Source: Methylophilus glucosoxydans (GTDB lineage: Bacteria > Pseudomonadota > Gammaproteobacteria > Burkholderiales > Methylophilaceae). Taken from it: a stretch of DNA of 64,000 nt. The notes under the pieces are model-generated. The model had not been told where the DNA came from, ran no database searches, and was given only the letters and a program-made list of their open reading frames with translations. Numbering within the stretch: position 1 is the first letter of the stretch; every line of letters starts with the position of its first letter. The stretch is from NCBI RefSeq assembly GCF_042676145.1, contig NZ_JBHTJW010000003.1, forward strand, positions 248,001 to 312,000, given 5' to 3'. Positions 7,113-15,958 of this stretch are shown here, one piece after another. The position numbers were made by a program, and so were the translations under genes.

Positions 7113-9698
7113 TTAGGCCGTCATACCTATTCGAGCAAGTATCTCTGGTATGTGTTCTGCGGCGACCGGGCGGCTAAACAGATATCCCTGTATTTCGTCG
7201 CAATGACTGTCGGTGAGAAAAGCCAGTTGCTGCTCAGTCTCTACCCCTTCTGCAATCACAGTGAGTTGCAGGATGTGCCCAAGTTGGATGATCGCACGGA
7301 CAATTTCTGCACTGTCCTGGTCTTTGTGAAGGTCTCGGATGAAGGATTTATCAATCTTGAGTTTGTCGACCGACAGGCGTTTAAGATAAGACAGGCTGGA
7401 GTAGCCAGTGCCAAAGTCATCAATGGCTAGTTTGACCCCGATGTGTTTTAGCGTGTGCAGGGTGCTGATGACGGATTCTGTGTCCTGGATCAGGATAGAT
7501 TCAGTTAGCTCGAGCTCCAGGCATTGCGGGGGCAGGCCGAAATCATTTAGCGCAGAACTGATGGTTTCTACAATATTGCCATACCGAAACTGGTGTGAGG
7601 ATAAGTTGACCGCCACCACCAGCTGGGTTTGCCCTTGCTGGTGCCATGCGGCCAGTTGCCGGCAGGCTTCCCGCAGCACCCACTGACCCATCTGGATAAT
7701 CAGCCCACTTTGTTCTGCGATGGGAATGAACTCGCTTGGCGAGAGCATCTGCCCATCGGCGTTTTGCCAGCGGATTAAGGCTTCAATCCCACTGATGCGG
7801 CCATCAGATAGGCGTATTTGTGGCTGGTAGTGCAGTAAAAACTCATTGTTTTTAAGTGCTGTGTGCAGGTCTGTTTGAATACGCATGCGCTTTTGCGCGT
7901 CGGCATTCATCTGCGTGACAAAAAAGCGGTAGGTATTGCGGCCACAATCTTTTGCCAAGTATAAGGCGGCATCGGCGTTTTTGCGCAGGGTTTCAAAGTC
8001 TTTGCCATCGCTTGGGTAGAGGCTGATGCCGATACTGAAAGACGCATGTAGTGTATTACCGCTGACCTCAAACGGCTCTTGCATGGCGTTAAGAATTTGC
8101 TGTGCGGTTTGAGTCACGATATCGGACGCCTGGGCGTTATTGATCAGCAGCACAAATTCGTCACCGCCTTCGCGGCTGAGCATGCAAGCCTCTGACAGCA
8201 TACGTTCGAGGCGCCTGACCACCTCTTTTAGCAGCGCATCGCCTATGGCATGACCAAAGCTGTCGTTAATCTCTTTGAAGTTATCCATATCAAGAAACAG
8301 CATGGCGAGGCCGTATTCGCGCTTGTTAGCTTGATGGATAAACTGTTCAAAACGCTTGCGCAGTAACAGGCGGTTAGGGAGGCCGGTCAGTGGGTCATGG
8401 TGCGCCAGATATTCCAGTTTTGTTTCTGCGTCCCGATGTTCGGCACGGATACGCAGGGACTGAATGCCAAACGCCAGGTCATTGGCGAGTTCATCGAGCA
8501 GGGTGACTTCTTCAGCAGAAAATGCATAGGTGCGGGAGGCGTAGATTGTGATCACGCCTATGGTCTGTTTTGCCACTTTGAGTGGCAAGGCGATGCATGA
8601 AAGCAGGCCTTCCTGACTGGCGAGGTCGCCCAAATTACTCAAGCGGGCTGCATTGGGGTAGTCCTGGATAATCTCTACACGCTCGGATTGAAAGGCTTTC
8701 ACGGCCAGGCTGATTTCCGGGGTTTGCTGCTCAAGCGCAATCGTTTTGGTCAGCTTTTGACCGGCCATTGCGGCAATACGCAGCGGTTGGTAGGTGCCAT
8801 AGTTGGGATAACCCACCCAGGCCAGCGGATAGCCTCCGGATTCGATCACCAACTGGCAAATGTCGTTGAGCAGGTGCTGTTCGTTTTCTGCATGAATGAG
8901 CATCTGGTTACAGCTACTCAACAAACGCAGTGAACGATTGAGTGTCAGCATTGCTTTTTCGGACTGCTTTTGTTGGGTGATATCACGCAAGATGCAAAGC
9001 ACCCCCGAGACCTCGCCGATGGCATCTTTTTCCTGAACAAGACGAAGCTCTATGACGCGGTCATGCGGCCAGTGGCTCTCAATGGTGCAAGCGGTTTCTT
9101 GCTCTAGGGTTTGCAAAATCGCATGGTGAATTTTTTTGCGTTCTGCTGGGGTGGCAATCAGATCAGATTCAAGCAGGGTCTTACCCAGCAGCGAGGATTC
9201 CTCTATGCCAAACAATGCTGTGAAAGAAGGGCTGACGTAGCTGTATCTGGCATGCTGGTCAAAGCGGGTAATATGGTCGGGATGGTTTTCAATCAGTGCG
9301 CGTAAACGCTTTTCACTTAATTTGAGTGCCGTGATGTCATGGGCAATCGCAAGGGCGCCTACTACGTTGTTATCACTATCCAGCTCGGGGACGGCATGAA
9401 TTCTGAGGACCTTGGTGTGGACATTTGGACCATCAGGCAGCCGATCTAGAAAAAAATCAAACTCGATATCCGTGCCTGTTTCTATGACGCCGCGGATTTT
9501 TTCTTGGTAGTGTTGTAAAGCGACGGAGGAGGGTCTGAGCGAGCTGGGTGTTTTGCCTTGAAGATCTTTAGCAGGTTCACCAATCAGTTTTATTGCGGCT
9601 GGATTGAGATAAGTGCGCTTGCAATCTCTATCATAATGGATGACAGGTTCATGCAAATAATCAGTCAGCATGATGAATTTTCTGTCATCAGCAGCCAT
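7113..9698 (-). CDS. PAS-PAS-GAF-GGDEF-EAL cyclic-di-GMP signalling protein
   Basis: An 861-residue protein predicted to make and/or degrade cyclic di-GMP. Order of domains: PAS at about 10-125, PAS at 130-245, GAF at 265-415, GGDEF at 427-590 with an intact GGDEF signature near residue 511, and EAL at 600-855 with GIEALIRW near 638 plus the NLSSHQF, ELTES and DDFGTGYSSL motifs. Both catalytic signatures look complete, so the protein could be bifunctional or switch according to its sensory domains. No RxxD inhibitory site is visible before GGDEF. There are no transmembrane segments, so it is cytosolic. It is transcribed towards the ietAS operon as a single gene; the signal it senses cannot be read from sequence. 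Confidence 0.92.
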   Translation of the reverse strand: MAADDRKFIMLTDYLHEPVIHYDRDCKRTYLNPAAIKLIGEPAKDLQGKTPSSLRPSSVALQHYQEKIRGVIETGTDIEFDFFLDRLPDGPNVHTKVLRIHAVPELDSDNNVVGALAIAHDITALKLSEKRLRALIENHPDHITRFDQHARYSYVSPSFTALFGIEESSLLGKTLLESDLIATPAERKKIHHAILQTLEQETACTIESHWPHDRVIELRLVQEKDAIGEVSGVLCILRDITQQKQSEKAMLTLNRSLRLLSSCNQMLIHAENEQHLLNDICQLVIESGGYPLAWVGYPNYGTYQPLRIAAMAGQKLTKTIALEQQTPEISLAVKAFQSERVEIIQDYPNAARLSNLGDLASQEGLLSCIALPLKVAKQTIGVITIYASRTYAFSAEEVTLLDELANDLAFGIQSLRIRAEHRDAETKLEYLAHHDPLTGLPNRLLLRKRFEQFIHQANKREYGLAMLFLDMDNFKEINDSFGHAIGDALLKEVVRRLERMLSEACMLSREGGDEFVLLINNAQASDIVTQTAQQILNAMQEPFEVSGNTLHASFSIGISLYPSDGKDFETLRKNADAALYLAKDCGRNTYRFFVTQMNADAQKRMRIQTDLHTALKNNEFLLHYQPQIRLSDGRISGIEALIRWQNADGQMLSPSEFIPIAEQSGLIIQMGQWVLREACRQLAAWHQQGQTQLVVAVNLSSHQFRYGNIVETISSALNDFGLPPQCLELELTESILIQDTESVISTLHTLKHIGVKLAIDDFGTGYSSLSYLKRLSVDKLKIDKSFIRDLHKDQDSAEIVRAIIQLGHILQLTVIAEGVETEQQLAFLTDSHCDEIQGYLFSRPVAAEHIPEILARIGMTA

Positions 9699-10011
9699 GG
9701 TTGTAACCCCTGAAAAATGTAGTTTTATTCGTTAAAGAATAGCACACAAACTTAATTGTTTTGACTTCACTTTACGAGACGCGAGTGCTGACCGTTTTAC
9801 GGGTCTGCACACTTGCTTCAAGCATCTGGACTCAGTGTTTAAATGAAAAAACGATGTGCTCAGTATCAATTCATTGTCAATAAAAGCCCAACACCACTGA
9901 TATATTAGCCAAAGCCATTTCTGAAATAATTACAAGTCAGAGTGTGATGGCGCTTATTTAACGATATCCGCTAGTTTGATGTTTTTGGGATGGATGAAAC
10001 GCCATATGAAA
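9699..10011. other. Non-coding gap with no recognised element
   Basis: About 310 bases between the GGDEF-EAL gene and the terminator of the PEP-CTERM gene. It must hold the promoter of the GGDEF-EAL gene, which is read leftwards, but no strong promoter boxes, tRNA, repeat or conserved small frame stood out. Confidence 0.5.
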
Positions 10012-10034
10012 AAGGGGCGCGAATTGCGCCCCTT
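10012..10034 (-). terminator. Rho-independent terminator of the PEP-CTERM gene
   Basis: AAGGGGCGC and GCGCCCCTT form a perfect 9-bp stem with a 5-base loop. On the minus strand the stem is followed by a further run of T, and it begins 20 bases after the stop of the minus-strand PEP-CTERM gene. Confidence 0.88.
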
Positions 10035-10053
10035 AATAACTATCTTGCTTAAA

Positions 10054-10761
10054 CTATGCTTTACGACGGCGTACAAATGCCCCGATCAATGGCAAACCTG
10101 CGGCAAACATCCAGGCAGCGGCAGGCGCTGGGACTGGCGATACAGCGGCATTGCGCACTAACCAGCTACCTACATCACTCTGCGCAGTCTGAATAGGCCA
10201 TGCGCCACGAATAACGCTTGTTGCAGCTGTATACATTGTAAATGATGGCCCAAAGCTTTGCACTTCAGTGTAGATTCTTGCCTCTGTCGTTTGATAGTTG
10301 CCAGTCCCTGGGTTGTAGTCAAAAGGTGTTTGAATCGCAATGCCCCTTGTCCATAAACTGCTTCTAAAGAATTCGTTGGTATTACTGGTTGCACCTACGA
10401 GCGAAATCAAACTATTAACCTTGGTTGCATCTGAAGATGAGCTTGAGTAAGTAAAATTAAGACCGGCGTTTGTAAATAATGTGGCCACTTCATCGCCGGT
10501 TGCATAACGAAACCCACTATAAAGCCCGCCTGCACCAAATTGTGTAGAAACATAATTAAATGACTGATTAATACTCACTGAGACATCCAGCCACTCCAGA
10601 TTGCTTGATGTGTCACGCGTGATCGCGCCATCGCCTGCAACTTTCCAGTCTGCTTGAGTGATTGCTGCATTGGCTTGGCTGGAGGCTGCGAACATCGCGG
10701 CGGCGATCATTACAGCACCTGAAAGGCGTCTGCTAATTTTTTTTAAGTTTGCCAATTTCAT
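10054..10761 (-). CDS. PEP-CTERM sorting domain protein, probable exported surface protein
   Basis: A 235-residue secreted protein. An N-terminal signal peptide (about residues 1-32, ending near SSQANA) is followed by a Ser/Thr/Asn-rich exported domain and then the C-terminal sorting signal: VPAPAAAW, a hydrophobic stretch and the RRRKA basic tail. This tripartite end is recognised by exosortase, which cleaves and anchors or releases such proteins into the extracellular matrix; the usual Pro-Glu-Pro core is replaced by Pro-Ala-Pro. The body (ADWKVAGDGAITRDTSSNLEW region) has the look of small PEP-CTERM proteins found as families in betaproteobacteria; its specific role is unknown. No exosortase gene is in the window. 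Confidence 0.85.
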   Translation of the reverse strand: MKLANLKKISRRLSGAVMIAAAMFAASSQANAAITQADWKVAGDGAITRDTSSNLEWLDVSVSINQSFNYVSTQFGAGGLYSGFRYATGDEVATLFTNAGLNFTYSSSSSDATKVNSLISLVGATSNTNEFFRSSLWTRGIAIQTPFDYNPGTGNYQTTEARIYTEVQSFGPSFTMYTAATSVIRGAWPIQTAQSDVGSWLVRNAAVSPVPAPAAAWMFAAGLPLIGAFVRRRKA

Positions 10762-10799
10762 TTCTTTTCCCTGTTAATTAATGTTCAATAACTTTAACC

Positions 10800-10925
10800 C
10801 TTCAGGAATGCCCCCGCTATAGCCCCTTTGGGCGTCTCACAGTCGCACTTTGCGCACTGGCAAGTATTACGGTTTTATCGATATTGGTTGCTCTGGAGCC
10901 ATTATCTGACTAGGGCATCAGCAGT
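10800..10925 (-). promoter_or_regulatory. Possible structured 5' leader of the PEP-CTERM gene
   Basis: Read on the minus strand the upstream region contains GTGCGCAAAGTGCGAC, then GACGCCCAAAGGGGC (a short GCCC/GGGC hairpin) and TATAGCGGGGGC. The order GCAAAG, short hairpin, then a TAGC-G-rich block recalls the second half of cyclic-di-GMP-I (GEMM) riboswitches, but the first conserved half is not convincingly present. It could equally be an unrelated leader hairpin. Confidence 0.25.
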
Positions 10926-10959
10926 GGTCAGGTTTGCGCTTGAGGGGGATCAGTCTTTA

Positions 10960-10979
10960 GAGCAATAGCTACATTGCTC
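10960..10979. promoter_or_regulatory. 7-bp inverted repeat upstream of the OsmC-YcaO gene
   Basis: GAGCAAT at 10960-10966 and ATTGCTC at 10973-10979 are perfect complements around a 6-base spacer, about 120 bases before the OsmC-YcaO start. This could be an operator dyad or a leader hairpin for that gene. No regulator is adjacent. Confidence 0.4.
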
Positions 10980-11098
10980 ATGTGTCATCCATTTTAAAAA
11001 GCTCAATTAATCAGCAGCTTGCCATTTATCCTTAGGTGGTAAAGTCGTTGTGAGGGATAATAACGCCCTTAGCATTTTGCCGCATTTGGAAGCCCCCC

Positions 11099-13297
11099 AT
11101 GGAAGTTAAAGTCAATTTTCTCGATAAGCTCCGCCTTGAAGCCAAGTTTGATGACTTCACGGTGATTGCCGACCAGCCTATCCGCTACAAGGGCGATGGC
11201 TCGGCGCCTGGGCCATTTGATTACTTTTTGGCTTCATCGGCACTGTGCGCGGCGTATTTTGTGAAGTTGTATTGCAGCACCCGCAATATTCCGACTGAAA
11301 ACATCCGCTTGTCGCATAACAATATTGTCGACCCGGAAGACCGTTACAAGCAGATTTTCAAGATACAGATTGAGTTGCCTGCCGATATCTCTGAAAAAGA
11401 CCGCATTGGCATTTTGCGCTCGATTGACCGCTGCACGGTGAAAAAAGTGGTGCAGACCGGGCCTGAGTTTGTGATTGAAGAAGTGGCAAGCCTGGATGCC
11501 GATGCGCAGGCCTTGCTGACGGTGAACCCGGCGGCGGAGACGCAGACGTATATCACCGGCAAGGATTTACCGCTGGAGCAAACCATTGCCAATATGACGG
11601 GCTTGCTGGCGAGCCTGGGCATCAAGATTGAGATCGCTTCCTGGCGCAATATTGTGCCTAACGTGTGGTCGCTGCATATCCGCGATGCGCATTCGCCCAT
11701 GTGCTTTACCAACGGCAAAGGCGCGACCAAGGAAAGTGCGCTGGCCTCGGCGCTGGGTGAGTATATTGAGCGGCTGAGTAACAACCATTTTTATGCCGGG
11801 TCTTATTGGGGCGAAGACATTGCCAATGCCGACTTTGTGCATTACCCGAACGAGCGCTGGTTTAAGCCGGGGCGCAAAGATGCGTTGCCGAAAGAGATTC
11901 TGGATGACTACACGCGGGCCATTTACAACCCGGATGGCGAGTTGCGTGGCTCGCATTTAATTGATACCAACTCTGGCAATCGTGAGCGCGGCATTTGCGC
12001 GCTGCCGTTTGTGCGGCAGTCAGATGGCGAGGTGGTGTATTTCCCGTCTAACCTGATTGAAAACCTGTACGCCAGCAATGGCATGAGCGCAGGCAATACG
12101 CTGGCCGAGGCGCAGGTGCAATGTTTATCTGAGATTTTTGAGCGGGCGGTGAAGCGCGAGATTATTGAAAGTGAAATGGCGTTGCCGGATGTGCCGCCAG
12201 CGGTGCTGGCCAAGTATCCCGGCATTGTGGCGGGCATTGAGGGACTGGAGGCGCAGGGTTTTCCGGTGCTGGTGAAAGATGCGTCGTTGGGCGGGCAATA
12301 TCCGGTGATGTGTGTGACGCTGATGAACCCGCGCACCGGTGGCGTGTTTGCCTCATTTGGGGCACACCCAAAACTGGAAGTCGCGCTAGAGCGCAGCCTG
12401 ACCGAGTTGCTGCAAGGCCGCAGTTTTGAAGGCCTCAACGACTTGCCGCAGCCGACCTTTGTCAGCGAGGCGGTGACCGAGCCGAATAACTTTGTTGAGC
12501 ATTTTATTGACTCTAGCGGTGTGGTGTCGTGGCGCTTTTTCAGTGCCAAATCGGACTACGAGTTTGTCGAGTGGGACTTTTCTGGCAAGGGCGACAATGC
12601 CAACGCTGAAGAAGCCGCGACCTTATTCGGCATTTTGGCCGAGATGGGCAAAGAGGCGTATGTGGCGGTGTATGACCAGCTTGGCGCGACGGCATGCCGC
12701 ATCTTGGTGCCTGATTATTCTGAGGTGTATCCGGTGGAAGACCTGGTGTGGGATAACACCAATAAAGCGTTGTTGTTCCGCGAAGATATCCTGAACCTGC
12801 ATCAACTGGACGATGACCGCCTGCAGGCCTTGCTGGAGCGGCTGGAGAATAACGAGCTGGATGACTACAGCGATATTGCGACCTTGATCGGCATCCAGTT
12901 TGACGAGAACACGGTATGGGGCCAGCTCACGGTGCTGGAGCTTAAGCTACTCATCAACCTGGCTTTGCAGCAGTTTGAGGAGGCGCAGGATCTGGTGGGG
13001 GCGTTTTTGCAGTACAACGACAACACCCTGGAACGCGGTTTGTTTTACCAGGCCCTGAATGCAGTGCTCGAAGTGACGCTTGATGACGAGCTGCACCTGG
13101 CCGATTACGAGCTAAATTTCCGCCGCATGTTTGGCGACGCGCGCATGGATGCGGTGCTGGGCGCTGTCGATGGCAGTGTGCGCTTTTATGGCCTGACGCC
13201 GACCAATCTGCAGCTGGATGGGCTGGACAGACACCATAGACTGCTGGATAGCTACCGTAAATTGCATGCCGCACGCGCCAAGGCAGCGGCTGCTTAG
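11099..13297 (+). CDS. ycaO: OsmC-YcaO domain fusion protein
   Basis: A 732-residue protein resembling Escherichia coli YcaO but longer. Residues about 1-140 form an OsmC-like domain; a YcaO ATP-dependent cyclodehydratase/kinase-like domain occupies about 160-560, recognisable from ESALASALGEYIERLSNN and AEAQVQCLSEIFERA, the acidic ATP/magnesium-binding segments; the rest is a helical C-terminal domain. YcaO of this subgroup has been linked to beta-methylthiolation of ribosomal protein S12 as an accessory factor to RimO. The C terminus ends in an alanine/lysine tail rather than the PxPxP end of peptide-modifying YcaO enzymes, and no precursor-peptide or maturation gene is adjacent, so a ribosomally made natural product is unlikely. 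It stands as a single gene 36 bases before rlmF. Confidence 0.85.
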   Translation: MEVKVNFLDKLRLEAKFDDFTVIADQPIRYKGDGSAPGPFDYFLASSALCAAYFVKLYCSTRNIPTENIRLSHNNIVDPEDRYKQIFKIQIELPADISEKDRIGILRSIDRCTVKKVVQTGPEFVIEEVASLDADAQALLTVNPAAETQTYITGKDLPLEQTIANMTGLLASLGIKIEIASWRNIVPNVWSLHIRDAHSPMCFTNGKGATKESALASALGEYIERLSNNHFYAGSYWGEDIANADFVHYPNERWFKPGRKDALPKEILDDYTRAIYNPDGELRGSHLIDTNSGNRERGICALPFVRQSDGEVVYFPSNLIENLYASNGMSAGNTLAEAQVQCLSEIFERAVKREIIESEMALPDVPPAVLAKYPGIVAGIEGLEAQGFPVLVKDASLGGQYPVMCVTLMNPRTGGVFASFGAHPKLEVALERSLTELLQGRSFEGLNDLPQPTFVSEAVTEPNNFVEHFIDSSGVVSWRFFSAKSDYEFVEWDFSGKGDNANAEEAATLFGILAEMGKEAYVAVYDQLGATACRILVPDYSEVYPVEDLVWDNTNKALLFREDILNLHQLDDDRLQALLERLENNELDDYSDIATLIGIQFDENTVWGQLTVLELKLLINLALQQFEEAQDLVGAFLQYNDNTLERGLFYQALNAVLEVTLDDELHLADYELNFRRMFGDARMDAVLGAVDGSVRFYGLTPTNLQLDGLDRHHRLLDSYRKLHAARAKAAAA

Positions 13298-13333
13298 GCG
13301 CGCTGACCAAGTGCAATTGGCGAATACTTAGGC

Positions 13334-14254
13334 ATGAAGCCCGTCAGTTCTTCATCTGCATTGCATCCACGCAATCTGCACCGCGAGGGCTATGACTTTG
13401 CGCTGCTGGTGCAGGCGCATCCGGCCCTGGCGCCCTATGTGCGCCCGAATGCCTATGGCGATGACTCGATAGACTTTGCTCATCCGCAGGCAGTGAAAAC
13501 CTTAAACCAGGCCTTGCTCAAGCAGTATTATGGTGTGGCGGTGTGGGATATTCCCAAGCATTACTTATGTCCGCCTATTCCTGGCCGGGCCGATTATGTG
13601 CATTACCTAGCGGATTTATTGGCCGAGTCTGGTCATGCGCAATCTGTGCGTTTGCTCGATATCGGCACCGGTGCCAATCTGGTCTATCCGCTGATTGCGG
13701 CCCAGGCTTATGGCTGGCAATGCCTGGGCGTGGATATTGACGCCAAGGCCTTGCGCAATGCGCAGCAATTGATTGAAGCCAATGGCTTGCAGTCAAAGAT
13801 CAGTGTGCGTCAGCAGCCAAATGCGGCGGCGATTTTTAAAGGTGTGATCTTGCCGGGCGAGCAATGGACGCTGACCATGTGTAACCCGCCTTTTCATGCC
13901 TCGGCGGCTGAGGCACAGGCGGGCACACAGCGTAAATGGCGCGGGCTGGGCAAGCGGCCGCCGCAGGCACTGAATTTTGGCGGGCAAGCCAATGAATTGG
14001 TATATGAAGGCGGCGAGGCGGCCTTTTTGACCACCATGATTCATGAGAGCAGGTATTTTGCCCAACAGTGCGTATGGTTTACCACGCTGGTCTCTAAAGC
14101 CAGCAACCTGCCGCTGGTGATGCGTGAACTCAAAAAAGCGCGGGCAGTGAGGGTAAAAATGGTGGAGATGGCGCAAGGCCAGAAGCAAAGCCGCTTTGTG
14201 GCGTGGACGTTTCAGACGATCACCATGCAAAAAAGTCCGTCATCCGTGGCTTGA
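13334..14254 (+). CDS. rlmF: 23S rRNA (adenine-1618-N6)-methyltransferase RlmF
   Basis: A 306-residue SAM-dependent methyltransferase modifying A1618 of 23S rRNA. Diagnostic features are the N-terminal HPRNLHREGYDF block, the SAM-binding LLDIGTGANLVYPL segment at about 112-126 and the catalytic MCNPPFHAS motif (NPPF, as in N6-adenine methyltransferases) near residue 183. Length agrees with the family. The ATG is 36 bases after the OsmC-YcaO stop; both act on ribosome components, so they may be expressed together. Confidence 0.92.
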   Translation: MKPVSSSSALHPRNLHREGYDFALLVQAHPALAPYVRPNAYGDDSIDFAHPQAVKTLNQALLKQYYGVAVWDIPKHYLCPPIPGRADYVHYLADLLAESGHAQSVRLLDIGTGANLVYPLIAAQAYGWQCLGVDIDAKALRNAQQLIEANGLQSKISVRQQPNAAAIFKGVILPGEQWTLTMCNPPFHASAAEAQAGTQRKWRGLGKRPPQALNFGGQANELVYEGGEAAFLTTMIHESRYFAQQCVWFTTLVSKASNLPLVMRELKKARAVRVKMVEMAQGQKQSRFVAWTFQTITMQKSPSSVA

Positions 14255-14299
14255 TTGGATGCAGACATTTTTAAATACAGTGTTTGCGTAAATAGCGGG

Positions 14300-14305
14300 T
14301 ATAAT
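14300..14305 (+). promoter_or_regulatory. Candidate -10 box (TATAAT) for the RhlE-type helicase gene
   Basis: A perfect TATAAT lies after GCGGG. No good -35 box is visible at the right distance. If used, it gives a leader of roughly 160 nucleotides before the helicase start, containing a strong hairpin. Confidence 0.45.
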
Positions 14306-14380
14306 GTAAACACCCTGTGAACTACCAATCCTCACAGCGGCCTTGTCATAAATCATCGATATAATCCTCGTTCGTCCAGA

Positions 14381-14406
14381 TTGGTGTTGCTGCGGCAACA
14401 GACCAA
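14381..14406 (+). promoter_or_regulatory. Stable hairpin in the leader of the RhlE-type helicase gene
   Basis: TTGGTGTTGC, a TGCG loop, then GCAAC, an AG bulge and ACCAA form a 10-bp stem. There is no following T-run, so it is not a standard terminator. Long structured leaders are common on cold-induced DEAD-box helicase mRNAs and allow temperature-dependent or autogenous control; that role here is inference. Confidence 0.5.
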
Positions 14407-14473
14407 CGCCCAATAATTTGTTGCATGTCTGTCGTTTGTGATGGGCGATGCACACTATTAAAGTTGAATAACC

Positions 14474-15958
14474 TTGTCACAAGAAAATACCCCTGCAAAC
14501 ACGACGTTTGCTGATTTGAATTTGTGCGCGCCTGTGTTGCGCGCGATTGCCGATGCCGGCTATACCTCACCGACGCCGATTCAGGCGCAGGCGATTCCTT
14601 ATGTATTGCGCGGTGGCGATTTACTGGCCGGTGCGCAAACCGGGACAGGCAAAACCGCTGGCTTTACCTTGCCGATTTTGCATCGCTTGTCTGAAACCCC
14701 GTTAAAACAAACTGCCGCAGGCAAGCCGCGTTGCCTGATTCTGTCGCCAACGCGCGAGCTGGCAGCACAGATCGGCGAGTCAGTGACCACTTACGGTAAA
14801 TATCTGCCGCTGAAAAGCATGGTGGTGTTTGGCGGGGTGGGCATTAACCCACAAATCAGCCGCTTGAAAAAACCACTCGATATCATGGTAGCGACGCCGG
14901 GTCGCTTGCTCGACCTGACCAACCAGAAGGCGCTGGATTTGTCTGGCATTGAAATTCTGGTGCTGGATGAAGCCGACCGCATGCTGGATATGGGCTTTAT
15001 TCACGACATTAAAAAAGTGCTGGCCTTGCTGCCCAAGCAGCGGCAAAACCTGCTGTTCTCGGCGACGTTTTCCGATGAAATCAAACAGCTGGCAGATAAT
15101 CTGCTGAATAACCCGGACCTGGTGGAAGTGGCGCGTCGGAACACCTCAAACGCGCTGATTGAGCAAAGCGTGCATATGGTGCCGCAGTCGCACAAGCGTG
15201 AGATGGTGAGCTTTTTGATCAAGCAACATCAGTGGGAGCAAGTGCTGGTGTTTACACGCACCAAACATGGCGCGAACCGGCTGGCGGAGAAGCTGGTAAA
15301 AGACGGCATCCCGGCGATGGCGATTCATGGCAACAAGAGTCAGAATGCCCGCACGGCGGCGCTGGCCGAGTTTAAAGCCGGGGGGATCACCGCGCTGGTG
15401 GCGACCGATATTGCTGCACGTGGCCTGGATATTGACCAGCTGCCGCAAGTGGTGAATTTTGAGCTGCCTAACGTGCCCGAAGACTATGTGCATCGCATCG
15501 GCCGGACTGGCCGTGCTGGTGCTACTGGGGCGGCGGTGTCGCTGGTGGATAGGGAAGAACTCAAATTGTTGAAAGACATTGAGAAGCTGATCAAGCGTGA
15601 GATCCCCAAGCTGCCAGTAGAGGGCTTTGTCGCCCCCGAAAAAAACAGTGAAGAGCCGGATCGGCCATCACGGACTCAGCCACGCAGTCAACGGCCTGCG
15701 CCTAAATCGGGCCAGGCGCCACGTGACGCATCGCGTAGTCAGAAACCAGGCCAACCCAGACAACATCAGCCTAAACCAGGCCAACCCAACGCTGCCCCAA
15801 GCAACCCGCGCAACGCTGGACAACACGCTGGCCAGAAAAAACCGGCGAATGCATCTGGACATCCTGCTGGCCAGCAAAAATCCGCGCGCCAGCCTGGGGG
15901 CCACAAACCACAAGGCGGCGCGTTATTTAGCGCCAGACCGGTGCCGAAAGCCGGTTAA
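14474..15958 (+). CDS. rhlE: DEAD-box ATP-dependent RNA helicase, RhlE-like
   Basis: A 494-residue RNA helicase. The Q motif (TPIQAQAIP), motif I AQTGTGKTAGF, DEAD at about residue 164, SAT and the C-terminal HRIGRTGRAG are all intact. After the core (to about residue 380) there is a roughly 110-residue low-complexity, positively charged Pro/Gln/Lys/Gly tail, as in RhlE proteins, presumably for RNA binding. The start is a TTG, because an in-frame TGA lies directly upstream at 14465-14467 and no ATG fits before the Q motif. Probable roles are ribosome assembly and RNA turnover in the cold. Its stop codon shares one base with the start of the next gene. Confidence 0.9.
   Translation: MSQENTPANTTFADLNLCAPVLRAIADAGYTSPTPIQAQAIPYVLRGGDLLAGAQTGTGKTAGFTLPILHRLSETPLKQTAAGKPRCLILSPTRELAAQIGESVTTYGKYLPLKSMVVFGGVGINPQISRLKKPLDIMVATPGRLLDLTNQKALDLSGIEILVLDEADRMLDMGFIHDIKKVLALLPKQRQNLLFSATFSDEIKQLADNLLNNPDLVEVARRNTSNALIEQSVHMVPQSHKREMVSFLIKQHQWEQVLVFTRTKHGANRLAEKLVKDGIPAMAIHGNKSQNARTAALAEFKAGGITALVATDIAARGLDIDQLPQVVNFELPNVPEDYVHRIGRTGRAGATGAAVSLVDREELKLLKDIEKLIKREIPKLPVEGFVAPEKNSEEPDRPSRTQPRSQRPAPKSGQAPRDASRSQKPGQPRQHQPKPGQPNAAPSNPRNAGQHAGQKKPANASGHPAGQQKSARQPGGHKPQGGALFSARPVPKAG

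Noticed and set aside
11099..13297. YcaO as part of a peptide natural-product cluster
   Set aside because: No precursor peptide, dehydrogenase, transporter or E1-like gene is adjacent, and the OsmC-fusion form is the housekeeping type.
14255..14473. A tRNA in the gap before the helicase
   Set aside because: No cloverleaf with a GTTCGA-type T-loop and a CCA-type end could be drawn; the hairpin there stands alone.
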